Below, piece by piece: positions 17,463 to 25,350 of a stretch of DNA of 64,000 nucleotides. Position 1 is the first letter of the stretch; every line of letters begins with the position of its first letter. Where the stretch lies: assembly GCA_017470425.1 (NCBI GenBank), contig JAFUYT010000024.1, forward strand, positions 1-64,000, given 5' to 3'. Both the position numbers and the translations under genes were made by a program. A model generated the notes under the pieces. It was not told where the DNA came from. It saw only the letters and a list, made by a program, of their open reading frames with translations, and did no database searches. Source of the DNA: Bacteroidaceae bacterium. GTDB lineage: Bacteria; Bacteroidota; Bacteroidia; Bacteroidales; Bacteroidaceae.

Positions 17463-17616
17463 CCGAAAAGGCAGATGGTGATGACCGAAAGGGCAGGGGG
17501 GGGTGGCCGAAAGGGCAGAAGGTGTTAGCTGAAGGGCGGTGGGCCGTTGCCTGAAAGGTCAGGAGGTATTGGCTGATGAGACAGAGGGTGTCGGTCGGAG
17601 GGTCAGAGGGTGTTGG
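17463..17616. repeat. Tandem repeat array A: seven 22-bp units
   Basis: Unit anchors (CCGAAA/CTGAAA and variants) lie at 17463, 17485, 17507, 17529, 17551, 17573 and 17595, exactly 22 bases apart, and the next anchor position, 17617, falls in the first palindrome. A unit is roughly CYGAAAGGKCAG followed by AGGGTGTTGG. Sequence varies between units but the length never does. The first half is a small imperfect dyad (CTGA...TCAG). As 22 is not a multiple of three and units change frame, I do not regard it as coding. A second array with another sequence and the same period lies at 38937-39117. Confidence 0.85.
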
Positions 17617-17705
17617 GTGGATCACCTTGGTGATCCACCTGACGGGTCACGAGGTGTAGCGCAGAAGGACGCATCGTTTCGGGTGGATCACCAAGGTGAT
17701 CCACC
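17616..17705. repeat. Two copies of a palindrome GGTGGATCACC-(TT/AA)-GGTGATCCACC
   Basis: Copies at 17616-17639 and 17682-17705 are perfect hairpins that differ only in the two central bases (TT or AA), so each is the exact reverse complement of the other. The flanks are also related (GAGGTGTAG..GAAGGAC and GGGGTGTGG..GAAGGAC), making a 66-base tandem unit. It directly continues array A. Confidence 0.75.
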
Positions 17706-17963
17706 TGATACGTTGTGGGGTGTGGTGGCGAAGGACTCGATGTGTGTCCCGACAGGACATGGGGTTGTAGCCCAAAGCTTGCATCGATTAGGCCGTCTCC
17801 TGCAAACGTAATTAATTTTATTTTACGATGTTATGATGTTCTTTTCACTAAATGTGTACTGGCGTTATGATCTCTGATTGACATGAAAAGAGAAAGAAGA
17901 CATAGGATTTGTTGATTCCATAATCTTTTTTCCCGCTGAATAGGGGTAGAATCCCATTGAAAA
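17706..17963. other. Intergenic stretch without a recognisable gene
   Basis: The first 100 bases are the degenerate end of the palindrome unit and contain TGTCCCGACAGGACA, a small inverted repeat. From about 17810 the sequence turns AT-rich; no start with a ribosome binding site, promoter box or RNA gene was seen. Confidence 0.5.
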
Positions 17964-17989
17964 GAGGCCGAGCTTCACAGCCCAGCCTC
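17964..17989 (-). terminator. Intrinsic terminator after the 51-aa peptide gene
   Basis: On the minus strand an 11-bp stem (GAGGCTGGGCT with AGCTCGGCCTC, two G-T pairs) with a 4-base loop is followed by TTTTC. It ends the transcript about 54 bases after the stop of the peptide gene at 18043. Confidence 0.7.
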
Positions 17990-18042
17990 CCAAATGAAAA
18001 AAACTAATACTACTCTATATTGTGCAAATAGAGCCACGGGAA

Positions 18043-18198
18043 TTACTCTGACCAGATGTCTGCCCAGTCAGCCTCGGATTCTTTGGTGAGCTGTGCACCG
18101 CCGTCGCCGGTGAATTTCTGGAAGGACTCTGCAATCAGGGTCTCGCAACGCACCTCCACCATGTGAAGTGCGGGAAGGATATATGCTTTCTTTTTCAT
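18043..18198 (-). CDS. Small peptide, MKK..YI.P family (51 aa), ends ADIWSE
   Basis: The product begins MKKKAYILPALHMVEV, has LIAES near residue 25, a variable middle with glycines, and ends EADWADIWSE. Start and end match the peptide at 40148-40333 (MKKNYIVP...MVKV, LAES, SDLWSE), while the middle differs. Gene size is 52 codons with a strong terminator about 54 bases downstream. It starts 117 bases after the stop of a 1126-aa tail-bearing secreted protein on the same strand. No signal peptide or double-glycine leader is visible. Function unknown; the conservation of both ends argues that it is a real gene. Confidence 0.72.
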   Translation of the reverse strand: MKKKAYILPALHMVEVRCETLIAESFQKFTGDGGAQLTKESEADWADIWSE

Positions 18199-18314
18199 AG
18201 TCGTATGCATTTGAAATTTATGATTAATTTGTGATCTAATTCATGGACATTCGTGTAATAGATTTCTCACATGAATTTACCAAGAATTATCTCATTAATT
18301 ATCCATGAATGAAG

Positions 18315-21300
18315 TTACTTCACGAGCACCTTCATACCGTCCACGATGTTCACACCCTTCTGCAACTTACTGAGGCGTTGGCCTGCGAGGTTGTAGATTG
18401 CCTTGTTAACGTGAAGGTCAGCGTCAACGTTCTCGATGCCCGTCGTATTGCCGAAGTCGAAGCCGATGAATCCCTTTGCGCTGGCAGCTGCGGGGAGGTA
18501 GGCCTTGAAACCGGCGAGGGTGGTGATGGCGCTGTCGTCGGCAGGATAGAAGCCTACGCCGCTGTCGCCTTTGCCTAAGTAATAGGCTCCTGCGGGCTTG
18601 GTGATGGTGGCGGCGGAACCAGTGAGAGCCGAGCTGATGGCATCCACGTCGGTGGCGATGGCGAAGTCGTAGCTACCCTCATCACCCTTGAGAATCACAC
18701 CCGTCTCCTTCGGAATCGTCGTCCCTTCAATGGGCGTCAACGTCAGATAGGTTCCGTTGTCGGTGGCAGTGTATGCTGTCACGCCCGTGGGGATGGTCAG
18801 AGCTACAGGGCTCCAGAGCGTGGCGTAGCCGGCGGCAGAGATGCTGACGGGGAGGGTAGTGACTTCTTCTACACCCCAATCGGTATTGTAGCTGCCACTG
18901 GTGACAGCACTTCCATTTCTATTTAGATATGTGTCGCTATCATAACAGTATTCTCCGTCATTGTTGTTGTGAACGGTTCTGCCGTTTGATACTAAAGAAT
19001 ACTTGCCTGTCTGTGATCCCTTTAAGAATGTATAAGAATTAAGAGGATTGCCAACAGTTGCAACATAACATGTATGGTCCATACCTAAGCCACTTCCATA
19101 GAAAATCAGATAGGTATTGTCATCATAGTAGATAATATTATTTGCATTAGCTGTGCCATTCAAAGAGGCTGAATTACCTGCCAAGTTAGAAGTAATGTAG
19201 TTTCCAGAGCATCCCTTAATACGGTAGAAACCATTGCCCGGGGCAACATACAGGGCTATGTTACCAGCAGAATTCGTTTGCTGTCCATAGGAAATATAGC
19301 GCAGTATATAATCGCCCGGTGCAACATTCCGTAAAGTATATTCATTGTTCGATATTGCATCACCAGCATATCCATCATGATAATCACTTGACACGACCTC
19401 ACCAGTTTCGGCATCTATCAGGTCAACACCTGCGATGTCAATGCGATAATCGCCCGATGAATATGTAAATTTCACGCCAACTGTAGCACTTTGGCTCGTG
19501 CCGACTGTTATCTGTTTAACGGCTTGATAGTAAGGCCTGATTGTCGTAATACCGCTGGGTATATCAGACAGGACTTTCCACGGGCTTGCATCGTAGTTCC
19601 AAGTGTCTGCATACGTGTTGTTGAGTTCCATCTCACATGTAGCGTATGACACATAAATTCCATCTCCATTGATGACCACCGTTTTAGTAAAGCCTGCGAT
19701 GTCTGTTACTGTCAAATCAGCAAGGGCAAGAGATGTTGGAGCGATGAAATCCTGACCATGGGAATAGGCTGTAGCATTGTATGTTACGGAAGGAGAACTA
19801 CCGTCGGGAACAGAGGAGAAAACGACGGTATAGAGTGCATACTCCGTGCTCTCTGTAAATTTAAAGTCTGTTGACCAATTTGTGGCTTGTGTCTTTGATT
19901 GTGCATAATAATTCCCACTTTTCGTACCAAATTGTGTATTACCATCAGAAGCTACATAGCGGCCTCCTCCGAGAGAACTATTATACATAGAAATGTAAGG
20001 ATAGTTCGTGCCACCACTTAATTGCCATGCGGCTCCAGTCTCATCTAAGCAAGTTCCTGAATAGGTCAAATATTTGCTCATGTCAGCGGCACTCTGAAAC
20101 ACTATATAATTGCCAGACCGACGCACAATCCAAAGGTTCTCCAGCGGAGACTCAGACGCTGCAGTGCCTTGCGTGAACGTACCACTCACATTCTTCAAGT
20201 ATGAAAGGGTGCTTGATGATGACACATAGTTCTGAATGGTATAGACCTTGCCTATGCGCGGAACATCAACATCGGCCAGGAACGTGTTATACGCTGTGCT
20301 CAGCGTAGAGAAGTCTGCCGACGTTTTTGAAGAGTTATCGAATGTCGTTATGGCAGCCCTGAATGTGATACGAGCAGCAGCACTCGGATAACCAAGCCCA
20401 ACAGGAGCATTGTTTAAGTCACTAAGGTATGTGTAATAATCCGTAGAATAATTAGTATAAGTAACCTTAATCAACTTACGGTCGCTGTCAATGGTAATAT
20501 CGGAATAGCAATTGTCAATGATGCTGGCTGTAAAATCACTTGCAGCTGGAGTGGCGCTCAGAACGAAGAAGCCGTTATTGGATTGTGTGGTGGTGGCTCC
20601 GGAAAGAATATTACTCCCCGTATAGGTCACGGTTCCGGTTGACACAACTTGCCACGCAGCGTAACCCTCCAATTCTTTGACGGCCCAACGGGCATTCCAG
20701 GAACCAACAGCATTTAATGGCGTGTTTAGGGTATTGTAAGGATTGGTATATCTGTTGACTTGTCCATCATTACATTCTGCTACCCATCCCTCGTAAGGTT
20801 TATCTCCCGACACCTTTCGGAACATATTGTAATAGGGGGATGCGGCAGCTGTACCACTAGTATAGGTATAATTGCTATAGAACCCAGAAGATGTATTCAT
20901 AAACATGAAAGATTCCGCTGGCGCAGCGAGGGTTTGATAGCCGAGGTATTTTCCGTCGCCTTCTGCCTTGGGAAGATTATATAATGCTTCGCCATAGGTA
21001 TCAATGCCGTTATGACGCAAAACAAAGTATTGAGGAGTTTGCCCTGTGGTAGCATTATAAACCTTGACACTATTATCGTATAAGGCATATTCATTGTTGT
21101 CTGTAGGTACATTATATAGAGCCACCACTTTTCGGTCTGTTACAGCAGTTCCACTACCCCCAGCCAGCACAATACCCCAGCCTGAATAGGTATCATTGTA
21201 AGCGTAGAATCCCATAGTGTTGGATGTGTTATAGGAGGCTCCATAATACCAGTTCCAAGAAACCATCGCTACACTTTTGCCCTCGTCCGTTTTGAAAGCA

Positions 21301-21695
21301 CGAATGTCATAATACTTGCTGTCTGAATCATCTTCGGTAATGTTCCATGGTACAGAAGGCTTCTCTGAACTAAGGCTGATTTTGTCTTGCCCATCATTAT
21401 AACTCGATAAGGCTTCATAAGTTACCCACTTACCTTCAAAGATACTGTAAATATAATAGCCGTTAGTGTAGCCATCCTCAGCATCTGCTTCATAGAATGC
21501 GAAGAGACCATAATCAGTGCCGGAATTTGTCGCGTTGGTTGTATTGCCTAAATAAAAAGTATTATCAGCACGACAGAATATCTTGTACTGATATTCCGCG
21601 TTACTACCTACGGTAGTTGACACTTTGAGGCCATCCGCCCACGCCCCGCCGACTCCAGTCAGCAGAGCAATCAATAAAAGTAAAAGTTTTCTCAT
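18315..21695 (-). CDS. Large secreted protein with short C-terminal sorting-type tail, function unknown
   Basis: About 1126 residues from ATG 21695, giving MRKLLLLLIALLTGVGGAWA, a clear signal peptide; the frame extends to 21761 but without signal-like sequence. The body is beta-rich and aromatic, with several stretches like YALYNV, KYLGYQT and NGFYRIKGCSGNYI that suggest carbohydrate-binding or beta-trefoil-like units (ricin-type is one possibility). Near the C-terminus is VSISAAGYATLWSPVALTIP, common in Bacteroidales surface proteins. The tail reads AIYNLAGQRLSKL then KGVNIVDGMKVLVK. I infer export and surface exposure. The gene has lower GC than its neighbours. A small peptide gene follows. 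Confidence 0.8.
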   Translation of the reverse strand: MRKLLLLLIALLTGVGGAWADGLKVSTTVGSNAEYQYKIFCRADNTFYLGNTTNATNSGTDYGLFAFYEADAEDGYTNGYYIYSIFEGKWVTYEALSSYNDGQDKISLSSEKPSVPWNITEDDSDSKYYDIRAFKTDEGKSVAMVSWNWYYGASYNTSNTMGFYAYNDTYSGWGIVLAGGSGTAVTDRKVVALYNVPTDNNEYALYDNSVKVYNATTGQTPQYFVLRHNGIDTYGEALYNLPKAEGDGKYLGYQTLAAPAESFMFMNTSSGFYSNYTYTSGTAAASPYYNMFRKVSGDKPYEGWVAECNDGQVNRYTNPYNTLNTPLNAVGSWNARWAVKELEGYAAWQVVSTGTVTYTGSNILSGATTTQSNNGFFVLSATPAASDFTASIIDNCYSDITIDSDRKLIKVTYTNYSTDYYTYLSDLNNAPVGLGYPSAAARITFRAAITTFDNSSKTSADFSTLSTAYNTFLADVDVPRIGKVYTIQNYVSSSSTLSYLKNVSGTFTQGTAASESPLENLWIVRRSGNYIVFQSAADMSKYLTYSGTCLDETGAAWQLSGGTNYPYISMYNSSLGGGRYVASDGNTQFGTKSGNYYAQSKTQATNWSTDFKFTESTEYALYTVVFSSVPDGSSPSVTYNATAYSHGQDFIAPTSLALADLTVTDIAGFTKTVVINGDGIYVSYATCEMELNNTYADTWNYDASPWKVLSDIPSGITTIRPYYQAVKQITVGTSQSATVGVKFTYSSGDYRIDIAGVDLIDAETGEVVSSDYHDGYAGDAISNNEYTLRNVAPGDYILRYISYGQQTNSAGNIALYVAPGNGFYRIKGCSGNYITSNLAGNSASLNGTANANNIIYYDDNTYLIFYGSGLGMDHTCYVATVGNPLNSYTFLKGSQTGKYSLVSNGRTVHNNNDGEYCYDSDTYLNRNGSAVTSGSYNTDWGVEEVTTLPVSISAAGYATLWSPVALTIPTGVTAYTATDNGTYLTLTPIEGTTIPKETGVILKGDEGSYDFAIATDVDAISSALTGSAATITKPAGAYYLGKGDSGVGFYPADDSAITTLAGFKAYLPAAASAKGFIGFDFGNTTGIENVDADLHVNKAIYNLAGQRLSKLQKGVNIVDGMKVLVK

Positions 21696-21772
21696 AATTG
21701 TTTGTTTGAAGTTAGTTGTGTAGAGTTTCGTAAGGCAGGGTGGCTTTGAAACTGCACTCACTTCAAGGCACG

Positions 21773-21935
21773 AAAAAAGCGCAGACCTCAGCCATATTTC
21801 CTGCCAGGCCTGCGACAGCCTCTATATCCTTATGGTGAAGTCTGCGTAGTACACGCATACTTCAATAGGATATAGACTTTGCTCTTTAAAATCCCTTTCG
21901 AGGTCGCAGTTCGGCAGGAAAATTGAGCAAATAAG
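21773..21935 (-). ncRNA. Structured RNA candidate with terminator (6S-like or attenuator)
   Basis: Nested inverted repeats, in plus coordinates: 21797-21805 with 21913-21921 (TTTCCTGCC), 21810-21816 with 21903-21909 (CTGCGAC), 21821-21830 with 21867-21876 (TCTATATCCT) and 21836-21847 with 21853-21864 (TGAAGT.TGCGT, one mismatch). Together they make a 125-base rod with one large one-sided internal loop (21877-21902). On the minus strand a competing stem, CGCAGGCCT with AGGTCTGCG (21806-21814 and 21780-21788), is followed by six Ts and would act as a terminator. The rod with an open bubble recalls 6S RNA; the two exclusive folds recall an attenuator before the 18315-21695 gene. No promoter box was clear, and no Rfam match could be tested. 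Confidence 0.5.
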
Positions 21936-22040
21936 ATGATGTGTTGGCAGCCTCACCTTGTCGTGGCTTATCTGCCGGTAGTTCGTTGGGTTATGTAATC
22001 ATTCCAAGATGTTGAAGGAGTTAACAATCAATATGATTCT

Positions 22041-22382
22041 TTATGCGAAAGCTTTATCTACCTTGTGGGTTAATTCATTGCGGATGTACGAGTTGACTGA
22101 CATCCCTTCTCTCTTGGCGAGCATCGTCAATTGTCGATGGATATCAGGAGTCAGACGCAGATGCAGTACTCCGGAGTAGGACTTAGAAGGCTTGATACCT
22201 TCTTCCTCACAATAGAGGAGATAGTCGTCAACAGCCTCATGGAAGGCATTTGTCAGCTCATCAACGCTGGCTCCTTCAAAGTTCACAAGGCCGTCTATGC
22301 CTTCAATCTTACCGAAAAAGACATTGTCTTTTTCGCTGAAGGCTACAGAACCCATATATCCTTTATATGTCAGTGTGTTCAT
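22041..22382 (-). CDS. hicB: HicB family antitoxin
   Basis: A 113-residue protein. The N-terminal half is the HicB partial RNase H-like fold (YKGYMGSVAFSEKDNVFFGKI, GLVNFEGASVDEL, AFHEAVDDYL). The C-terminal part is a ribbon-helix-helix DNA-binding domain (HLRLTPDIHRQLTMLAKREG then MSVNSYIRNEL). It should bind and block HicA and repress its own operon. It lies 13 bases after the HicA gene, the usual toxin-first order of hicAB. Confidence 0.92.
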   Translation of the reverse strand: MNTLTYKGYMGSVAFSEKDNVFFGKIEGIDGLVNFEGASVDELTNAFHEAVDDYLLYCEEEGIKPSKSYSGVLHLRLTPDIHRQLTMLAKREGMSVNSYIRNELTHKVDKAFA

Positions 22383-22395
22383 TTCGATACCTGTT

Positions 22396-22653
22396 TTATG
22401 CGATGAAGCCAGCTTCTTTCAAATCATTATAGACCTGCCTCATGGCATAGTCCTTGATGATGTTCCCTGGATGAGGTTTGTGCAACATGATGGGTCGTTT
22501 GTCGCTATTCTTGAAGATTACTCGAGAGCCAGATGTCTTTCCTTTCTCCGATTTTTCATAGCCATAGCTCATGAGCAGGCTTTGCATCTCGTCGAAAGTG
22601 AAATCTGAGGGTAGCCTCAGAAAGCGCTCTCTTAGTTTCTCTTTCTTACCCAT
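22396..22653 (-). CDS. hicA: HicA family toxin
   Basis: An 85-residue protein from ATG 22653 (MGKKEKLRERFL); the frame upstream to 22710 is inside the promoter. HicA proteins are small double-stranded-RNA-binding-fold mRNA interferases. Visible motifs are FTFDEMQSLLMSYGYE, SGSRVIFKN and MLHKPHPGN, ending VYNDLKEAGFI. The active-site histidine usually found in GSH reads GSR here, a variant seen in this branch, so activity may depend on the later His in LHKPH. A promoter with perfect boxes lies at 22681-22711. Confidence 0.88.
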   Translation of the reverse strand: MGKKEKLRERFLRLPSDFTFDEMQSLLMSYGYEKSEKGKTSGSRVIFKNSDKRPIMLHKPHPGNIIKDYAMRQVYNDLKEAGFIA

Positions 22654-22680
22654 TGGGAGGTTTATGCGTCTATTTCGGGG

Positions 22681-22711
22681 CAAATGTAGCGAGAATGTTT
22701 GGAATGGCAAA
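22681..22711 (-). promoter_or_regulatory. Promoter of hicAB
   Basis: On the minus strand TTTG (22708-22711), 19 bases, then TACATTTG (22681-22688) match the Bacteroidota -33/-7 consensus exactly. The -7 box ends 27 bases before the hicA start. Confidence 0.8.
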
Positions 22712-22775
22712 GGATTTGGTGGGAAAATCTGCGGGGAGGTTCTTTCTTTTTCAACGAATGGGTGTATTTTTATCT

Positions 22776-25340
22776 TTACTTGAGCTGCTGGATGACTTTC
22801 TGCATCTGCTCGCCGAGGCCGATGGTGTAGCCTTGCTGGACGAAGACGACGCGGTTGAAGCTGTCGCAGATGAGGAAGATGGGGAGGGAGGCGGTGGGGA
22901 GGTTCATCTGCCCGAGGATCTCGGCACGGATGTGGCCGTCGATGTCGGTGCCCCAGACGGTGGTGGAGGGGAGGCCTTGGATCTCACTGAAGTTGAACCT
23001 CGAGGCGCTCTCCTGGTCCTCGAAGAGGAGCACGAGCTTGCGGCCCCAGCGCTCGAAGTCCTCGCGGACGAGGGCGATGTCGCGGAGGACGTGGTTCGTG
23101 GGCTCGTGGTTGGGGGCGATGAGGCCGATGGCGTAGTAGCCGCGGCCGCAGGTGGCGAGGAGGGACAGCCCCCTCCCAGCCTCCCCGTCGGGGGAGGAGT
23201 TGAGATGTCCGCTATTCACGCTCAATGGGTGGTAGAGATCTTCGGCGTTGAGGGAGCCGATGACGGTGACGGCATCGGTGGCGGTGCGCAGGTGGAGGGG
23301 CACGGTGGTGGTGTCGCCAGCGGCGATGGTGAAGGAGCTCAGGTGGGCGCGGACGCTGCCGTCGGCCATGCGGATGCCGGTGGTGAGGAAATAGGTGCCG
23401 GCATCGAGGGTGACGCCGTTGCGGAAGGTGCTCTCGAAGGTGGAGCCCCAGGGGTAGGTCAGCAGCTGGAGGGTGTTGCGGGGCGTGAGCTTGGAGAGGG
23501 TGAAGTGGGTGTAGTACTTGGGATCGGGAGTATAGGGGACGGGTGTGTAGGTGAAAAGAGCCCTCCCGACCTCCCTGTTAGGGGAGGAGGCTACGGGGGT
23601 GTCGAAGGCGACATCGATCCAGTCCCGGTCATAATACTGCACTTTGCCGTTGATCTCATTGATGCGGGCGGGGATGCCGATGGCGCGGGCGGCGGCAACG
23701 AAGAAGATATTGCGTCCGGCGGCATCGGCGGTGCGGCTGCGATAGACGCCGAGGGGCTGGATGCGCAGGTGCTGCGGGTTCTGGTTCGTGACGAGGGTGA
23801 TGCTGTCACGCGTCCAGGCGATCAGCTGCTGGATGCTGCTATCTTTGAAGGCGGCGCGCAGGGGGGCTTTGTAGGCTGTTAGGCGTTCGCGGTCGATGCG
23901 GGGGGAGAGGAGGTAGGGGAGGGTGACATCGCCGGGTAAACCGACGATGGCGGACTCGGGGGCTAAACCGGCGATGGCGGGTTCGGGGGGGAGGTTGTCC
24001 AAGAGGACTTCGAGGGTGATGTCCTGGAGGTCTTTGTCGGGGAGGATGCTGAGGAGGGTGTCGGCGAGGGCGCGGAGGGGGATGTTAGAGAGGCTGGTGA
24101 GGCTGCGGGCGGCGGCGCTGTCGCGGAAGGCGGCGATAACGGCATGGTTGCCGCGGCTGCGCGGGTCGGGCATCGTGAGCTCGTAGGCGTGGCGGATGCT
24201 GTCCTCGACGGCGAGGCGGCGGTCGTTGGCAGCGCGCTGCGCGGGGCTGACGGTGGGGAGGGTGGCGCTGATGGGTGGCGGAGTGATGTTGAGGTCTGTT
24301 GATAATGGATAATGGAAAATGGACAATGGAGAATGGACGGTGGGCAGCAGGTTCGTTAGCTTGAGGGTAAGGGTGGAGTCGGTGGCGAAGCTGGCTTTTG
24401 CAAAGGCGTAGGCGGTGGGCGTGGAGGCCCAGACGAGCATGTCGCCGTGTCCGGCGGTGAGGGAGGCCTGGCCTGCGGCGTCGGTGAGCTTGGCGGCGAC
24501 GGTGAAGAACTCGGCGTAGTTATAGACCTTGAAGCCTACGGCGACGCCGGGGACGGGGCGGTCGAGGCTGTCGAGGACGGTCACGGTGAGGCGGCGTGCG
24601 GGGGCGTAGTTCCCGATGACGTTGATCTCGGTGAGAGCGTACTGGCGGTTGACGACCTCCTCGGGGCCGTCGTAGTTGCCGAACACCTTGGTGTGCATGA
24701 GCATCCCGCGCGAGGCGCTCTCATTGAACCACCCCATGTTCAGAATGGGTTCGGGCTCACAGGCTCCGAGGAACCACCAGCGGCCGTCGGCCCACGCCTC
24801 GACCCATGCGTGGTTGTCGTCGGTATGTGCCCATCGCGGGGTATAAACCTGTCGTGCGGGGATGCCCACGGCGCGGAGGGCTGCCACGGTGAACACCGAC
24901 TCCTCGCCGCAGCGCCCGTAGGCTGTGCGATAGGTGGCGAGGGGGCTGAGCGTGCGGGCGTCGGTGGGGCGGTAGGTGACGTGTTCGTGGCACCAGTGGT
25001 TGACCTCCAGGACGGCCTCGGACATGGTGAGCCCCTGGAGGCGCGGCTTCAGCTCGCGGAAGAAGACGGCGCGGGCGGTGTCGAGGTCCTCGTTGCTGAC
25101 GCGCGGCGGCAGCACGAAATGGCGGAACTCGCGCTCCGGCACGCTCGTGCCCCAAGGCATCTCGCGGCGTGCCTGCAGGGCGAGTCGCACCTGCTGGCGG
25201 TAGTATGCCGAGTCGTAGTCGATGCGGTCGGGCAGCGACATATTCTCATAAAGAAAGAGGAGATTGCTCTCCTCTTCGCTTTGGGCATGGCACACCATGG
25301 TCAGGATGGCGGCGCACGCTATCAGAATGATTCTTTTCAT
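22776..25340 (-). CDS. Secreted transglutaminase-like protein with C-terminal thioredoxin-like domain
   Basis: About 854 residues from ATG 25340, with a signal peptide ending near VCHAQ (residue 20). Residues 105-200 form a transglutaminase-like papain-fold core: YGRCGEESVF with Cys144, DDNHAWVEAW with His177, and WFLGACEPEP, where Glu195 occupies the place of the usual third catalytic residue. Beta-sandwich segments follow. The last 100 residues (LVLLFEDQESAS..., LPIFLICDSFNRVVF) look like a thioredoxin fold without the CXXC. Three repeat-derived stretches lie inside the frame (23169-23199, 23571-23589 and 24302-24336). The substrate is unknown; a role in peptide or protein processing in the periplasm or at the surface is likely. 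Confidence 0.82.
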   Translation of the reverse strand: MKRIILIACAAILTMVCHAQSEEESNLLFLYENMSLPDRIDYDSAYYRQQVRLALQARREMPWGTSVPEREFRHFVLPPRVSNEDLDTARAVFFRELKPRLQGLTMSEAVLEVNHWCHEHVTYRPTDARTLSPLATYRTAYGRCGEESVFTVAALRAVGIPARQVYTPRWAHTDDNHAWVEAWADGRWWFLGACEPEPILNMGWFNESASRGMLMHTKVFGNYDGPEEVVNRQYALTEINVIGNYAPARRLTVTVLDSLDRPVPGVAVGFKVYNYAEFFTVAAKLTDAAGQASLTAGHGDMLVWASTPTAYAFAKASFATDSTLTLKLTNLLPTVHSPLSIFHYPLSTDLNITPPPISATLPTVSPAQRAANDRRLAVEDSIRHAYELTMPDPRSRGNHAVIAAFRDSAAARSLTSLSNIPLRALADTLLSILPDKDLQDITLEVLLDNLPPEPAIAGLAPESAIVGLPGDVTLPYLLSPRIDRERLTAYKAPLRAAFKDSSIQQLIAWTRDSITLVTNQNPQHLRIQPLGVYRSRTADAAGRNIFFVAAARAIGIPARINEINGKVQYYDRDWIDVAFDTPVASSPNREVGRALFTYTPVPYTPDPKYYTHFTLSKLTPRNTLQLLTYPWGSTFESTFRNGVTLDAGTYFLTTGIRMADGSVRAHLSSFTIAAGDTTTVPLHLRTATDAVTVIGSLNAEDLYHPLSVNSGHLNSSPDGEAGRGLSLLATCGRGYYAIGLIAPNHEPTNHVLRDIALVREDFERWGRKLVLLFEDQESASRFNFSEIQGLPSTTVWGTDIDGHIRAEILGQMNLPTASLPIFLICDSFNRVVFVQQGYTIGLGEQMQKVIQQLK
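23169..23199. repeat. REP-like palindrome inside the transglutaminase gene (copy 1)
   Basis: On the coding (minus) strand it reads CTCCTCCCCCGACGGGG then AGGCTGGGAGGGG, a hairpin with a G-rich tail, encoding SSPDGEAGRGL. The same pattern recurs at 23571-23589, 35408-35440 and 58566-58698. Confidence 0.6.
23571..23589. repeat. REP-like palindrome inside the transglutaminase gene (copy 2)
   Basis: On the coding strand it reads CTCCTCCCCTAACAGGGAGG followed by TCGGGAGGG (full extent about 23571-23598), encoding SSPNREVGRAL, nearly the same peptide as copy 1. Confidence 0.6.
24302..24336. repeat. Five tandem heptamers within the transglutaminase gene
   Basis: Plus-strand units ATAATGG, ATAATGG, AAAATGG, ACAATGG and AGAATGG follow without gaps. 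They encode part of the sequence HSPLSIFHYPLST, which links two beta domains. Confidence 0.75.
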
Positions 25341-25350
25341 CAAAAGGTGT

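Noticed and set aside
17463-17616. CRISPR array
   Set aside because: The period is 22 bases with no alternation of constant repeats and unique spacers, and no cas gene is near. The same holds for 38937-39117.
17539-17811. A 90-codon plus-strand frame with a repeated peptide (VDH.GDPPD)
   Set aside because: It is produced by the palindrome and 22-bp repeats, has no binding site or promoter, and its codon use follows the repeat rather than nearby genes.
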